A DNA stretch of 64,000 nucleotides from Liolophura sinensis (Eukaryota; Mollusca; Polyplacophora; Chitonida; Chitonidae). Shown one piece after another: positions 12,193 to 23,650 of the stretch. Both the position numbers and the translations under genes were made by a program. The first letter of the stretch is position 1, and every line of letters begins with the position of its first letter. A model generated the notes under the pieces. The model made no database searches. It was not told where the DNA came from and worked only from the letters and a program-made list of their open reading frames with translations. Location of the stretch: contig NC_088307.1 in assembly GCF_032854445.1 (NCBI RefSeq), positions 4,652,001 through 4,716,000 on the forward strand, written 5' to 3'.

Positions 12193-13759
12193 TCAACTTA
12201 GTTATCCCCCTTAGCTGTCGAATTTTAGCGTTACTGAAGTAGTCACTGAAGTGTTTTTGTGTGGAATAATTCTTACAAATATCTTCTTTCCTGAAAATAA
12301 TTCATACTGTAGGGCTCCCATATATGACACAATGTTCAGAAAATGCCTGCTGTGATATGATACTGTGGGCAAGAGTTAGATTTTCAAATCTAGCTTTGGA
12401 TACGGAATTTCTCTATTCCTCTCTGTGTGACCGTTTGCGCAGTCTTGTGGGAAAGTTCGTCAGTAGTTTGTCAGTGTGAGGCATTCCGTTGTCTGTCATC
12501 CATACAATCGACGCCATACTTTAGATCTTTATACAGCTCTGAAAGTAGGTGTGGTCAGTAGTGTCAAACAAACATTTCTGTTGGAGAACTTGAAAAACCT
12601 CACCTTTCCGTGCCTTTGAAGAAGTAAGTCAGATTAGCTTTTTTTTCGAACTCTTTTAATTTAATCACCTGAAACTGGATCGTATGCGGAAGTAAGCACG
12701 ATTTTGTGTTTGTCATGATAACGGATCGGCCTTGACCTGTCACTCTTGTGCACGCTCTCTGCACTTCAGCATAAACAAATATTAAACAGGGACGTGCGTT
12801 TATTCTAATGTTTTTTCTTAAAACATTTTATATCACTTGTCCCTCGCAAATAGAACTATGTTTGATGTTTGGGCGGCCAAGCTCAGGGACAACTGTCAGG
12901 TTGGTCCTCAAAACATTTTATAAAGAAATTTACGTGCAGATGTGTAAAGGAAAACAATGAACAGTCGTGTACGGTACGGATTTATATCGGGACGAGAAGT
13001 TCTCCAACACGATTAGTTTGTACTCCTGCTGTTGAATACCAGAGGGTTTTTGGCATAAGGGCGTGATTTGTACAGAAAGTGTGTACAGGAGGTTGTTTTC
13101 GTCGTCCTACCCTATTTCTTCGAATTTGTTAGACACCTGATCTGCTCATTTAGCCAATATATATGTAATTGTAGCAGGAATATTGAGTTTCTTTTTTCTC
13201 ACTTGGTTACACCATTTAATAACCCCACCCATTCAAGTTATATTGACCTCAGGCCAACAAGTTCTGCTTGCTTACTCTGACCCGTCAGTGCTGAATGCCA
13301 GGCGAGAAAGTAACAAGTACCATATTTCAAGTGTGCGGTAAGACCCGGTAACAGCCCATAATTATCAACCGTCTTCAGTCAAAAATTCAAACACAACTAT
13401 ATTTAAAACGTATTGCTCTAGGAACTTTAAAATTTGCACACTGATTCTATACTTTTCCAAAGACAAAAATTAACACCATTCCGTCTTGTCGCAAATCATT
13501 AGAGAGTACAATTATGCGATTAATTCAGAAATGAGAAGGTCCCAACACCGTCATTGTTTGACGTGTGAACTGCAGGTCGTGTACACCTGCTCCTCCACAC
13601 GTGTCACTGTTTACTTATCATTTGACAAGGATGGTGCATTATCCCAGAGAATATCATGGTTTTCTGTTGACCAAGTAAAGTTCGATATTGGCCAATCAGA
13701 AAAAGTCACGTGATATACCCACTGAGTTACGTGTATATGAAGTACTATGTTTATTTTCA
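12193..13759. other. Intergenic upstream of the chitin-binding gene
   Basis: No gene was recognised. The right end probably contains the promoter of the CBM14 gene; a TATA-like GTGTATATGAA lies at about 13731-13741. Confidence 0.4.
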
Positions 13760-13836
13760 TACACCGGCATAATTGAACAGACTGCTCTTGGGAAACCTTC
13801 AAGAAAATATTCCTGGAATACAAGTCCCTGTCTTTG
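13760..13836 (+). other. Putative 5' untranslated exon of the CBM14 gene
   Basis: The stretch ends in a strong donor (TTTG|GTGAGT, GT at 13837-13838). The next acceptor is TTCTTTTCTACAG ending at 14625, before the exon that carries the start codon. The 5' boundary is a guess placed just after a TATA-like sequence. Confidence 0.35.
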
Positions 13837-14149
13837 GTGAGTTTTTTTATGTTTCATGGCACATTTTTCTTTTCAATTTTATACTTCTTAAGATGCTGAC
13901 AACCATGAGAACGTTTACACCTTCTGATAGGTAGTTTCTCAAAACATTCCTGATTTCGTTGGTCTGGCTGCGGCAGGGCATATAATTGTCATGTAACTGG
14001 CGAGGTGTGTTGTTCTACCTGTGGTCTGTGGCAGATTTTCTTTACCTATAATTCCGATGTCACGGCAACTTTAAAGAGCATCATCATTACGAGGATAGTA
14101 TTATGGGGCGTGTACATTGCTAATATATGTACATTTACATCAACGGGTG

Positions 14150-14272
14150 GAATAAAACCCTGACTGAGGTGAACTGACAGGAGGCTGTATTTCACCGGTT
14201 ACGTGTGACCATTTGCCAGCTGTCACACTGTCATCGCTGCTCTGGTTTTACTCTCTATACTGTACGTCTTTA
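14150..14272 (-). repeat. Dispersed repeat family B, fragment
   Basis: It shares CACCGGTTACGTGTGACCAT, TTGCCAGCTGTCACACTGTC and CTCTGGTTTTACTCT with copies at 21388, 35236, 44258, 46150, 46735 and 63755. The strand is relative to the 44258 copy. It lies in the 5' intron of the CBM14 gene. Confidence 0.75.
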
Positions 14273-14536
14273 ATTATATTATATGATATCCATGTACCAT
14301 CATGATGCATGATAGGTTCTCCTGTTAAAATCTAGAGGATATGTTACCTGTTCTTGTACAATGGCAACTCGAATCCCAGCTGGACTGATTATTGTTCCAT
14401 GGTAATGAATGAGTACTACATCACCTGTTTGCCCACAAAACGTCATCATATAATCATGAAATTATGAACAGTAGATTCCACAACTATAAATAATATTCCT
14501 ATTTACAAGATTTAAAGTACATATGATAATTTTTTC

Positions 14537-14605
14537 GCCACAATATGGCTGAAATATTGCCGACGTGGCGTGTAAGCCGTAATCATTCACTCATTCATTC
14601 ACAAG
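14537..14605 (-). repeat. CACT/GAGT-type dispersed repeat fragment
   Basis: CACAATATGGCTGAAATATT, then GCCGACGTGGCGT and CATTCACTCATTCATTCAC form the inverse end of the GAGT-headed repeat seen at 6375-6450. Confidence 0.55.
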
Positions 14606-14632
14606 ATAATTGTTCTTTTCTACAGTATCGGC

Positions 14633-16096
14633 ATGCCTTCATCAAAACTCCTGTCCACGATTGTCTTGCTTGCAAGTGTTTCAACGGAAGTAATAGTATC
14701 TCAGAGACCAGGTATGCAAAAACCAAAGTTTATTTATTAAATTTAATCAGTTTGTACAGCAATCGTTTACGACATGTACATACATACATATACACCAGTT
14801 GCTTATGTCTTGCAGATCTTTCAAACGTTTATCTACTTTCGAAACCTGTGTTGTAATTTCATTGTATAGTTTGTACAAATGGTATAAAAAAGACTGCTTT
14901 AAATTTCTTACACAGTTTTATCACAGTTTTTATGAACCCAAATTTATTTTCCTCCGGACTCCTCCACTATTCCTGGGATTCATCTGTTCCCAGGACTCCT
15001 TCACTGTTCCCGAGACTCCTCCATTTTTCCTGGGGACGCCTTCATTGTTCCTAGGGACCCCTGAACAGTTCCAGGGAGTCCTAACTTTTCGCGGCATTCC
15101 TCCATTGTTCCTTGGGATCCTCCACTGTTAACGGGACTCCTCCATTTTTCCTGAGGACTCCTTCATTGTTCCTAGGGACCCCTGAACAGTTCCAGGGAGT
15201 CCTAACTTTTCGCGGCACTTCTCCATTGTTCCTTACGCTCCTCCACTGTTCCCGGGACTCCTCCTTTTTTCCTGAGGACTCCTTCATTGTTCCTGGGGAC
15301 CCCTGAACAGTTCCCGGGAGTCCTAACTTTTCGCGGCACTCCTCCATTGTTTCGTGGGCTCCTCCACTGTTCCCGGGACTCCTCCATTTTTCCTGGGAAC
15401 TCCTTCTTTGTTCCTGGGGACTCCTAAACAGTTCCCGGGAGTCCTAACTTTTCGCGGCACTTCTCCATTGTTTCGTGGGCTCCTCCACTGTTCCCGGGAC
15501 TCCAGAACAGTCCTCGGGACTTTTAAATTTTCGCGCCACATCTCCACTGCTTCCGAAAGCACTTAAGTAATCAGGGATTAAGTGTGAACGGGCTTTTAGT
15601 TCTGAGAAAGTGGACTCATATCCGAACTGAAGGTATACTGAAGGTATATTTCATTCGTTTGAATTACGTCTTTTTCATCTGCGACGAGCAGCTATAGACT
15701 ATATGGTAAGACAGTGTTTTAATGTCGTTGTTGGTGCTCTTCTCTTTGTTGATCGTGGTGCATATTTGAACTGAACATGCGTCGCAGGTTGTGTCCACGC
15801 ATCGACCATGTTTTTCCTTTTCTTCTCTGGTCAATTCATTATCAGTTTTCCCAATTGTTTTGCGTCTATCGCCTTTCTTTCTTTTTAATCTATCTCATGC
15901 AGTTCACACTTGCACGGTTGAGTATGGATTGGAACCAGATCCTACCAGTTGTCTGAGATACTATGTGTGTTTCTTGTGGACCCCAAAGAAGCTGCAATGT
16001 GGTCCGAACACCGCCTTCAACGTCCGAACAGGAGGATGTGAAGTAGCCAGCTATCAGCCCTGTGTCCGGGCCATGAAATCTTCCCTGGCCACCTAA
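14633..16096 (+). CDS. Secreted single-domain chitin-binding (CBM14/peritrophin-A) protein, two coding exons
   Basis: Exon A is 14626-14711, with ATG at 14633, 26 codons plus one base, and donor CCAG|GTATGC. It encodes a signal peptide (KLLSTIVLLASVSTEVIV). Exon B is 15903-16096, with acceptor CTCATGCAG at 15894-15902, and ends at TAA. The phases match, giving 90 residues. The mature part is one six-cysteine domain with spacing C-x12-C-x5-C-x9-C-x12-C-x7-C and aromatic YYVC, which is the CBM14 pattern. Such proteins bind chitin outside the cell, in gut lining, cuticle-like layers or shell matrix; the tissue cannot be told. A 5' untranslated exon probably precedes it at 13760-13836. A second exon candidate of the same acceptor phase lies downstream at 17661, so exon A may be shared. 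The splice pairing is inferred from signals and phase only. Confidence 0.72.
14712..15902 (+). other. Intron between the two CBM14 coding exons
   Basis: It is bounded by GTATGC and a pyrimidine tract with CATGCAG. It contains the 120-bp-class minisatellite described at 14955-15550. Confidence 0.6.
14955..15550. repeat. Higher-order minisatellite, about 120-bp unit made of about 20-bp subunits
   Basis: Variants of CTCCTCCATTGTTCCTGGGA and CCTGAACAGTTCCAGGGAGT alternate. The block TCCTAACTTTTCGCGGCA recurs about every 120 bases, about four to five times. Because the period is near a multiple of three, both strands carry long repetitive ORFs; these are by-products. Confidence 0.92.
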
Positions 16097-16742
16097 CCAA
16101 CTTCTGAAATCACAGGTGTTTAGTCGTATTTTTAAATATTATGTTCATAATGGCTTAATCTGATTGAAGTTTAGGAGTCGATTTCACAAAGCTAATTCTA
16201 ACCTAATTCAAAGTTTAAAACCTCGTCAGAATGCTTAAAGGAGACCCTCAGCGACTTTATTTCCACACTAAATGTTTCCTAAACACAATATTTATGGTGT
16301 ATTAGTCTCTAAACTGCACTTAAAAAAATAGTATGTTAACTAAATCCATCTTTAAAAAAGCTTAAAAGTTGTCGACGGGGGATACAATTTATTGTGTTAT
16401 GATAAAATTTAGGAGTTTGGTCAAACCTTTAACCTATAATTAAAAATAAGCGAGAAAGTCATATTTAAAATTTTCAGAAATGGTTTTGTGGAATGGACTC
16501 CAGCTCATGTTGGCTTCCTCTCCGATCGTACGTGGGAGGTCTGCCTGTCCAGCCTGTGGAAGCAGCCTGTGGATGGCCGTGTTTTTACCCGGGCTCTGCC
16601 TTATTTGGTCGCACCGTAATGCCTTGAAGGTTTCTGTTCCGTTAGAAGCAAAGTATATTATCTCGTTGTATTCGTTAACAATTATAACATTAATTGATAC
16701 AGTCTTCATGCTGCAAAACAGTTTAAATATACTGCCAAAAAT
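16097..16742. other. Downstream of the CBM14 gene
   Basis: Probable 3' untranslated region, then a SINE body fragment. No other gene was recognised. Confidence 0.45.
16498..16625 (+). mobile_element. SINE body fragment
   Basis: It contains CCAGCTCATGTTGGCTTCCT, then GATCGTACGTGGGAGG and CTGTGGATGGCCGTG. Head and tail are missing. Confidence 0.75.
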
Positions 16743-16934
16743 ACTCTAAATTTAACAGAAAGTCTGGCCCCTGAATGATTTCAGAACGTATTCTGTTATT
16801 ACAGCAGACTTTCTGTTAAATACAGCACAAATATTCTGTTAACAACATAAGAATTCTATTAGACTAACAGGGTATTATTTTGAATATAGCATAGAATTGC
16901 TATATAGCACAGGCTTTCCGTTAAAATTAAGAGT
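16743..16934. mobile_element. MITE, 192 bp, with terminal inverted repeats
   Basis: The left end ACTCTAAATTTAACAGAAAG is the approximate inverse of the right end (CTTTCCGTTAAAATTAAGAG then TG). Interior AACAG motifs repeat. It belongs to the same family as the better copy at 62195-62438. Confidence 0.78.
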
Positions 16935-18149
16935 GTGCATGCTTTGGTTCAAAAACATTTAATAAAAAGAGTAACGAAGGGATGTTCAACAACGTGCTCT
17001 TTCGATCTGGTATAAATCTAGATGCGGTTTTGGTTGTAATCTAGATCTTTGAACGCAATTGGTTATAACATTTATTGTGATATAGTTTCAAATGAAATAT
17101 TTTACCTCAACCAAAAAAGCCATGTTTTTGCCGGCTTTTATTTGTCTAGTGTCTGTCAGCAACTTTTCTGAAATAGATATGGCCGGATTAAGGTGAAATT
17201 TTGTGAACAAATTAGCCCTATGCAAAGGGCCAATTCATTATTTTTTGTGATGGTGTCTTTTTTTTCGAATTTTTCAGTGAAATATCTAAACGATCCTTTC
17301 ATATTGCCTGATAGGACACATGTATAAAATTTTGCTTCCCTTGTGCTTATAGCAGCTTCGTACAGTTAACAATTTGCTATCCCTCTCGGGTTCAAAACTT
17401 TTTATCTATAAATGCCCTGTTGTAGAGTTAACTTACTATTTTGGTGAAGTCTCATTGTTTTCATGCGAGTAAGCCCGTCCATAACATCAACATGTGTCTT
17501 AGACTATGACTTTTAACAACTTTCCATTGGCCATTCAGTGCGTATGTTCAAACCCCGCTCTCCATGGCTCAGCTCTGATTTTTCGAGTCTCTTCTATATT
17601 TTTTCTGTCCATGACCTTGATCAAAGAGAGAAGAATAAAATAAATCAGTAATATTTCAGGATGCCCGCGGACACAAGATGGACGGTTTGTCTACCCCGGT
17701 GAGGCCCGGAAGCACTCCTCCTGCGCACTTGTGGCATGTGAAGTGTACTCCTGTGAGCCCGGAAAGGTTTTCTATCCAGATCTGAGAATGTGAGACCTTT
17801 AGCGAGAATTTGCCTAGCTGAGCGTTGCGGACGTTCTGGTTACATAAATATACAGGGGACGTGTAGCTTATTAAAGACACCAGTTATGTTATCGGCACTC
17901 TATAAACTAGTTCTGTTATAGATGTTTTGTTTGGTACTTTTATTTATAGATTAGTGAATGAGTATGGGCTGACGTGGATGAGTTCTGTTTTTGAGTGGCG
18001 CCGATGAGAACGTGTGAATCTATATCAGGACGTAATTATTCCATACCCTACTTCTTATACAAGAAACATTAATCAGTTCAAATATCGAGCAAACTTTAGT
18101 CGCCTAAAATGAAAACTTGACACAAAAATTCAAGCTAGTAAACCTCGTA
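16935..18149. other. Intergenic around the VWC-like exon candidate
   Basis: Apart from the exon candidate at 17661-17789, nothing was recognised. Confidence 0.4.
17661..17789 (+). CDS. Candidate exon of a secreted Cys-rich (VWC-like) protein
   Basis: The acceptor AATATTTCAG precedes an open frame in phase 1: GCPRTQDGRFVYPGEARKHS, SCALVACEVYSCEPGKVFYP. A donor AAT|GTGAGA follows. The cysteine and Gly/Pro pattern resembles a single von Willebrand C-type or peritrophin-like unit. The acceptor phase equals that of the CBM14 terminal exon, so the signal-peptide exon at 14633 could splice to either. No downstream exon in matching phase was found: the Cys-containing micro-exon candidate at 20467-20511 does not fit the phase. 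Confidence 0.35.
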
Positions 18150-18560
18150 GAAATGGTAACGTTACGTTTACAATGCCGACGTACAAAATGAACATTGTTA
18201 ATACGGACGTGCAATATGAACGGTGCTAATGCCGGCGTACAATATGAACGTTCCTAATGCCGACGTGCAATATAAACGTTGTTAATGCCGACGTGAAATA
18301 TGAACGTTGTTAATGCCGAATTACAATATGAACGTTCCTAATGCCGACGTGCAATATAAACGTTGTTAATGCCGACGTGAAATATGAACGTTGCTAATGC
18401 CGGCGTACAATATGAACGTTCCTAATGCCGACGTGCAATATGAACGTTGTTAATGCCGACGTGAAATATGAACGTTGCTAATGCCGAATTACAATATGAG
18501 CAATGTTAATGCCGACGTGCAATATAACGTTACTAATACTAACGTTGAAAAAGTTGCTAT
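18150..18560 (+). repeat. Minisatellite, about 28-bp unit, about 14 copies
   Basis: The unit is close to TTAATGCCGACGTGCAATAT followed by GAACGTTG. Variants (GGCGTAC, GAATTAC) alternate in a higher-order pattern. Confidence 0.92.
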
Positions 18561-18967
18561 GAACTATGCTAATGCCGATGTACAGTATGAAACATATTCA
18601 ACTAAATCGCTACAATGTTCAAAGATATTCGGGTGGTAGGTGTATAACAATGACCAATCCACAAGTTGAATTTATTTAACTGATCGGTGTTGTCAAGCTG
18701 TTCTCATGAATCGTTCACTCGTGATACGCTCATATTTATGAGGGAAGGAAACCCGTGTGAGCGGCAAAGACCAACGACCTTTATTAGGTAACTGACAAAC
18801 GTTTTGTCCGAGCTGAAACAGGGCGTGATAGCTTCGAGATTTTGACGTAAAGCAATGTGGACAATTCAAAACAAAAAGGAAAGATTGACTGGTCTTGAAC
18901 GCCTTATGCAGTGGTCTGTTACATTGCCCAAGAAAACATACTGATGTGACGCAGGAGAGTGGGGGCT

Positions 18968-19140
18968 TTGGGCTCCGTGGCCCGGTAGTGCAGCACAATA
19001 ACAACACCAATGTGCTCGCTGTATGTGAGTTCAAGTCCAGCTCATGCTGGCTTCCTCTTCGGTTGTACGTGCCAAGGTCTTCCAGCAACTTGCGGATGGC
19101 TGCGTCTTTCCCTCATATTCTGCTGGTTTCCTCCTATTAT
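18968..19140 (+). mobile_element. Diverged SINE
   Basis: It carries GGCTCCGTGGCCCGGTAGTG, then GTGAGTTCAAGTCCAGCTCA (B box) and CAGCAACTTGCGGATGG. The tail is lost. Confidence 0.75.
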
Positions 19141-19479
19141 AAACGAAGGGCCTCTACTCTAATGAAAAGAGGTCAGACAATGGTACCTGCCTCTAATGGT
19201 CTCGAAGCTTAGCTCATGTGGTTCGGGTTGGATGGGCAGTCTTATACTCACGATGACGTTTGTTGGAGATCCCTTTTCCTGACTGAACTAATTTCGTGCA
19301 CACATTGAACTAGTTATGTGATTTATCTGCGAATGTATGTATGCATGGCGTTTTACGTCGTGTAAGTTTTCAGTCACGTGGGGACGAGGAGATAGAAGGT
19401 GTGTGTATATGTACTGTCTGTGTTTTTCGGCAGGACGAATCCATGCCGTCAAAGTGTAGCCGCCCCTGAAGGATCATGC

Positions 19480-19573
19480 CGCAGAAATCGGGCAGAGCCC
19501 GGAGAAAACCCTCCACAGGTAGCTGAGAGACCTTCCCACGTATGGCCGGAGAGGAAGCTAGCTTGAGCTGAAG
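19480..19573 (-). mobile_element. SINE body fragment
   Basis: Reverse complement of the body (CGGGCAGAGCCCGGAGAAAA, then CCTTCCCACGTATGGCCGGA). Confidence 0.78.
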
Positions 19574-19839
19574 TACGCGGAGATTGTACAAAAAATATCA
19601 AGAAGATTTCGTTAGCAGTACTAAGAATATATTAGATCTGCTAGAGGCGTAAAATGACCGCAATTTGTAAATCCGAAAACGGCGGACTTATATAACGGTA
19701 AGTTGCCGCCCGTCACATGGGCTCAGGTTCGAGGGAATCTATATACTCTCTGCAGGCAGATCCTAAAAACGATACGTAATAATTAACCCAGAATGTTGCA
19801 CGACCCATAGTGTTGGCGGACTTATCCCCATGAATGTAA

Positions 19840-19940
19840 TTGTTTATTTATTTGATTGGTGTATTCAACAGTATTTCACATATACGACAGTACCTAGTAT
19901 TGTGGTGGAAGGAAACCGGGCAGAGGCCGAGAAAACCCGC
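19840..19940 (-). mobile_element. SINE 3'-half fragment
   Basis: TTTATTTATTTGATTGGTGT, then TTTCACATATACGACAG and GGAAACCGGGCAGAGG are the reverse complement of the tail and lower body. Confidence 0.78.
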
Positions 19941-20024
19941 TATCATACGTTGGTTTCTGACACGCACCAAGCACAAAGTTTGATCCCTGATCTCCCGACC
20001 CCCCGGCCTACACGTTACACCTCA

Positions 20025-20281
20025 CGAAACCTTGATAACAGATGACCACATTCTTCTACCTAAAATGTCAGCAACTATGTTTACTATTTAAGTGTATTAT
20101 TTCTTACATCTGAAAACTTGATAATAGATGACCACATTCTTCTCCCTAAAATGTCAACAACTATGTTTACTATTTAAGTGTATTATTTCTTACATCTGAA
20201 ACCTTGATAACAGATGACCACATTCTTCTCCCAAAAATGTCAACAACTATGTTTACTATTTAAGTGTATTATTTCTTACAC
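20025..20281 (+). repeat. Tandem repeat, 86-bp unit, three copies
   Basis: GATGACCACATTCTTCT recurs at 20041, 20127 and 20213, each followed by the same CAACTATGTTTACTATTTAA segment. Copies differ at a few sites. Confidence 0.95.
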
Positions 20282-20466
20282 ATTCCTTTGGAACTGCTAA
20301 TTTATGCAAGTTTGGAAATGAGTTTTGCGATTATCCGTTATCAACGCTCTGTCCTGGTTTACGAGTCGTATGCAAATGTCTGACGTAATGTTACATTCAC
20401 TCTCGGTTTTGTTAAATTTTGCTATGATAGTTTTGAAGCATCGAATATGACACACTTATGTCTCAG

Positions 20467-20511
20467 TATGTGAGGGCATCAATAGAAACGGCTGTCTGCC
20501 TCCACTACCAG
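20467..20511 (+). CDS. Weak micro-exon candidate
   Basis: TATGTCTCAG is followed by 45 open bases and CCAG|GTAACC. In one frame it reads CEGINRNGCLPPLP, a Cys-containing stretch. It does not match the phase of the 17661 exon and may be chance. Confidence 0.15.
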
Positions 20512-20789
20512 GTAACCATATAGTTAACTATCTACCGTTAAAGTTACACACTCATGTGTCTGTAAATGATTTTGATGTTAATTTTATTCATGATTTTTTC
20601 CATTGTTTTATCTGATGACAGCCTAAACTTTGGATACTTCGCTTACTGTCTGGTACTTGTCTTCAGGGTTTTGTTTTGTCTTTCGTTCGCTTGGACACAC
20701 TAGTTTCAGGTTCAAATCCTGGATCCCCCATCTCACTGTTCTAAGGGCCATGCTGACACTGACAGAAAATGTCTTTGAACATCAATCAA

Positions 20790-21178
20790 ATAATAAAGGT
20801 AAAAAATAAATCATAGAACAAAAAAAATGAATCAAAAAATATATAACAAAATAAATAATAAAAGAAAAAATAAATAATACACAAATATAAATAATAAACA
20901 AGAAAAGAAATAACAAAAAAATTTATAACACAAAAAATAAGTCAAAAAAAATATAAAACAAAAATAAATATAAAAACAAGAACAAAATATAAAAACAAAA
21001 AATAAATCAAATAAATAATGAACAAAAAAAAATAATGAAACATAAAAAACACATAAAAACAAAAGTAAAAAATAAATAATAAAATAATGAAACAAAAATA
21101 AATGATAATAAAAAATAATGAATAAGACAAAAAAACAAATAAGAAAGCAAAAAAATAAATATAACATAATATAATATG
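20790..21178. repeat. A-rich low-complexity tract
   Basis: It consists of AAATAAATAA, ACAAAAA and AATAATGAA variants. The long Phe/Tyr-rich minus-strand ORFs here come from base composition. Confidence 0.92.
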
Positions 21179-21387
21179 CATCATGCTGGCCCAGTTGTAA
21201 TCGAAGCGTGACTAAGACAGAACAACTTAAATACCATCATTATTCTCGATTTGGATGCATATTAAATTTACTCGCCCTGAAAATTCCTTTTCTTTACATG
21301 AGTTTACCGTTTAATCCATGACATATTTTACATAGTTCATTGGGGAGTGTAATTTGCTACTATTTAAGCATTTACATGAACTGTTAG

Positions 21388-21500
21388 AATAAAACACTGA
21401 CTGAGATATATTAACAAAAGGCTGTATTTCTCACCGGTTTGCAAACTATCACACCGTCGTCGCTGATCTGGTTTTACTCTCTCTGCTGTACATGTTTCGG
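21388..21500 (-). repeat. Dispersed repeat family B, fragment
   Basis: AGAATAAAACACTGACTGAG, then GGCTGTATTTCTCACCGG and GTCGTCGCTGATCTGGTTTT match the family-B copies in inverse orientation. Confidence 0.75.
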
Positions 21501-22006
21501 TTCGGTAGTTTGGAATGGATGTTGTTTTTGAAACTGTGAACTGTACTGACCTGGTGTATACATTATGGTTGACGGCTGTGTTTCTATTGTGAGGACAACA
21601 GTCGACCATGAAAGTATACCTTTCTTGAAAAGAAAACAATGTGTACATCTCTTATCGAATCATAAATAATACATTTGTGATATTAGTAACAAATAAATTA
21701 AAGTGAATGATACGTGTAGTGGAACAAAAAATCATTAAAATATTAACTAAATCTTGTCCTTTAGGCTAACCTATTCTTGTCAAGAAAACATTTGTTGACT
21801 TTTATCATCGAAGATCAAATCAAAACACACTTTTGGGGCACAGGCATAAAGGAAATTTTTCATCTAGTAAAGAACGGCTGGACCCATTACATTGATCAGT
21901 AGTACATATAAAACATCCATTTTATGATTTTAGGATAGAGGCTAACAATCAAGGCAAAGCACAAACAATGTACCGATATGGAAGAGCTAAGCCACAGATC
22001 TACATC
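21501..22006. other. Intergenic left flank of the Polinton
   Basis: No gene or recognised repeat is visible before the element's target duplication. Confidence 0.5.
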
Positions 22007-22012
22007 AATATG

Positions 22013-22330
22013 AGTAGTATAGAAGCGGCAATCGATGTCGTATTTGGAAGGAGCAGTTGGGCAGGAGCATGTAAGAGTGTGTCGTTGACTCCACGCTCAG
22101 AGCGAGGCGCATGCGCGCGCCTACGGACCAATTAACAGCTCCTTCAGCTCCTTGGCGCCCAAACGGAACCATGGGTAACCACTCGGTCTTGGCGCCTGAT
22201 AATGAGTGACGGTCCAATGAGCAACCAGGCGATCTTAGTATGTTGGGGTTGAGCAGCTCCTTCAGCTCCTTGGCACCCAAACTGACCTATGGGTAATCAC
22301 GCGGTTGGTTTTGGCGCCTGAATTTTGTTG
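22013..22330 (+). repeat. Polinton left terminal inverted repeat
   Basis: It starts AGTAGTATAGAAG and pairs inversely with the right end. It contains two copies of CAGCTCCTTCAGCTCCTTGG (about 22136 and 22255), each followed by a GGTTTTGGCGCCTGA-like segment, so the repeat is itself built of subrepeats. Confidence 0.85.
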
Positions 22331-22499
22331 ACAAATGCAAGAACACTGGATAATATATTTCTGCTATCTGGGATAGGTTCACTTACTATACACGGACACA
22401 GGGAACACACCGGACTATGCCTCACACTGGCCGCCAGCCAGCTCGCCAGCAGCACCGCCCACCGCCGCGGCGGCGGTGACAGAACGCTCGCGGGCAGAG

Positions 22500-22795
22500 T
22501 CTCAGACTGGATAGATACCGCTCTCCATGCTTTGTACTACGACCTCGACAGTCCAGCGGCTTGCAGCGGCGTTCAGCCCTTGCTCAAGGCAGCCCGGAAA
22601 CATGGACTCAAAGTGAGTCGGGCCCGCATGTCGGCTTGGCTGGCCCTGCAGGACACGTACAGGTTGCACCGTCCCGCTCGACGGCGCTACCTTCGTAACC
22701 GAGTTGTGGTTGGGAGTATAGGCATTCAGTGGGAGGCGGACCTGGTCGACATGAGAGCGTTTGGCAAAGAGAACGACGACAACCGTTACCTACCA
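22500..22795 (+). pseudogene. Polinton integrase, fragment
   Basis: An open stretch carries the conserved N-terminal part of Polinton (retroviral-type, rve) integrases: SGVQPLLKAARKHG, SAWLALQDTYRLHRPAR and IQWEADLVDM. The Asp in ADLVDM is the first acidic residue of the catalytic triad. After about 22795 similarity is lost, so the rest of the core, with the other two acidic residues, is deleted or unrecognisable. The enzyme normally joins element ends to target DNA. The ORF reads on to 23068 through CAG/AGC-rich sequence that looks non-coding. Confidence 0.82.
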
Positions 22796-23204
22796 CGGCG
22801 TTTACCTCCGAGCAGAACTCGTCCACGGACCAAGCCATCACGGGATTTCCCAGTTCACTCCAACTCCGCCGGCGTCACCGACCATAGTGCCCTAACAACA
22901 CTTCGGTACCGATCACCGTTTCTACACCCGTCTATTCTTCACCCAACACGGTGCAGCGCAGCAGCAGCAGCGACAGTAGCAGTCCGTCTACCTCGCCCTT
23001 CCCACTCGCAGCGACCAGCAGCAGCAGCAGTAACAGTCCGTCTACCTCGCCCTCTTCGCCCGCGATGACGGCAGCGGTGATCACAGCGACCTAATGCACT
23101 GTACCTCATCCAGAGGTACCTCATACCTATGACCAGACGGACTGACTCGCCCAGCTTCTCCATCCAATGATACTCGATGGGAGCATCCGTTTACCTAAAT
23201 CGTC

Positions 23205-23650
23205 AGCGGACCGACGGGGTGTGGAAAGTCCGTGTTTGTGAAACGATTGGTGGAACACGCACAAGCTCTCATTTACCCACTCCCGCAACGCGTCATCTGG
23301 TGTTACTGGGAGTGGCAGCCGTTGTACACCACGTTACCCATCGTTCGGTTTGAAGGTGTGCCCAGCCCGTCAGCATTCGACCCGGGGGAGCGGATATTAG
23401 TCGTCATGGACGATTTGATGGCCGAAGCGGATAAACACGTGACAAAACTCTTTACCAAAGGCAGCCACCACCGCAATATCAGCGTGGTATACATCGTGCA
23501 GAACTTATTCAACAAATCCAAAGATCATTGTACCATCAGCCTGAACGCACACTACTCAAATCACCGCGATCGCTAAACAGATGGCTCCGGGGCGGACGCA
23601 TTACGTGCGTGAGGCGACCATCTGCGACTTCGCACCCACACCTTCCCCGA
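23205..23650 (+). pseudogene. Polinton packaging ATPase (FtsK/HerA type), fragment
   Basis: Walker A SGPTGCGKSVFV is at 23205-23240 and Walker B ILVVMDDLM at about 23397-23423. The family signature LFTKGSHHRNISVVYIVQNL follows. These enzymes drive genome packaging in viruses of this lineage. The open frame ends at 23574-23576. A shifted frame continues with QITAIAKQMAPG-like sequence to about 23650, indicating a deletion plus frameshift. The N-terminus upstream of Walker A is not recognisable. Confidence 0.85.

Larger units (their letters stand above)
18561..20024. other. Intergenic with diverged SINE pieces
   Basis: It holds three diverged SINE fragments (listed separately) and no recognised gene. 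Confidence 0.5.

Noticed and set aside
15081-15562. Long repetitive ORFs (PRKVRTPGNCSGVPRNNEGV) on minus that resemble a repeat protein
   Set aside because: They are produced by the minisatellite, whose period is near a multiple of three; the plus strand is equally open.
20832-21184. Phe/Tyr/Leu-rich minus ORFs that look like a membrane protein
   Set aside because: They come from an A-rich low-complexity tract; hydrophobicity is a composition effect.
22796-23068. Ser/Pro/Arg-rich C-terminal extension of the integrase ORF
   Set aside because: It runs through AGC/CAG-rich and low-complexity sequence after family similarity ends; the frame stays open by composition.
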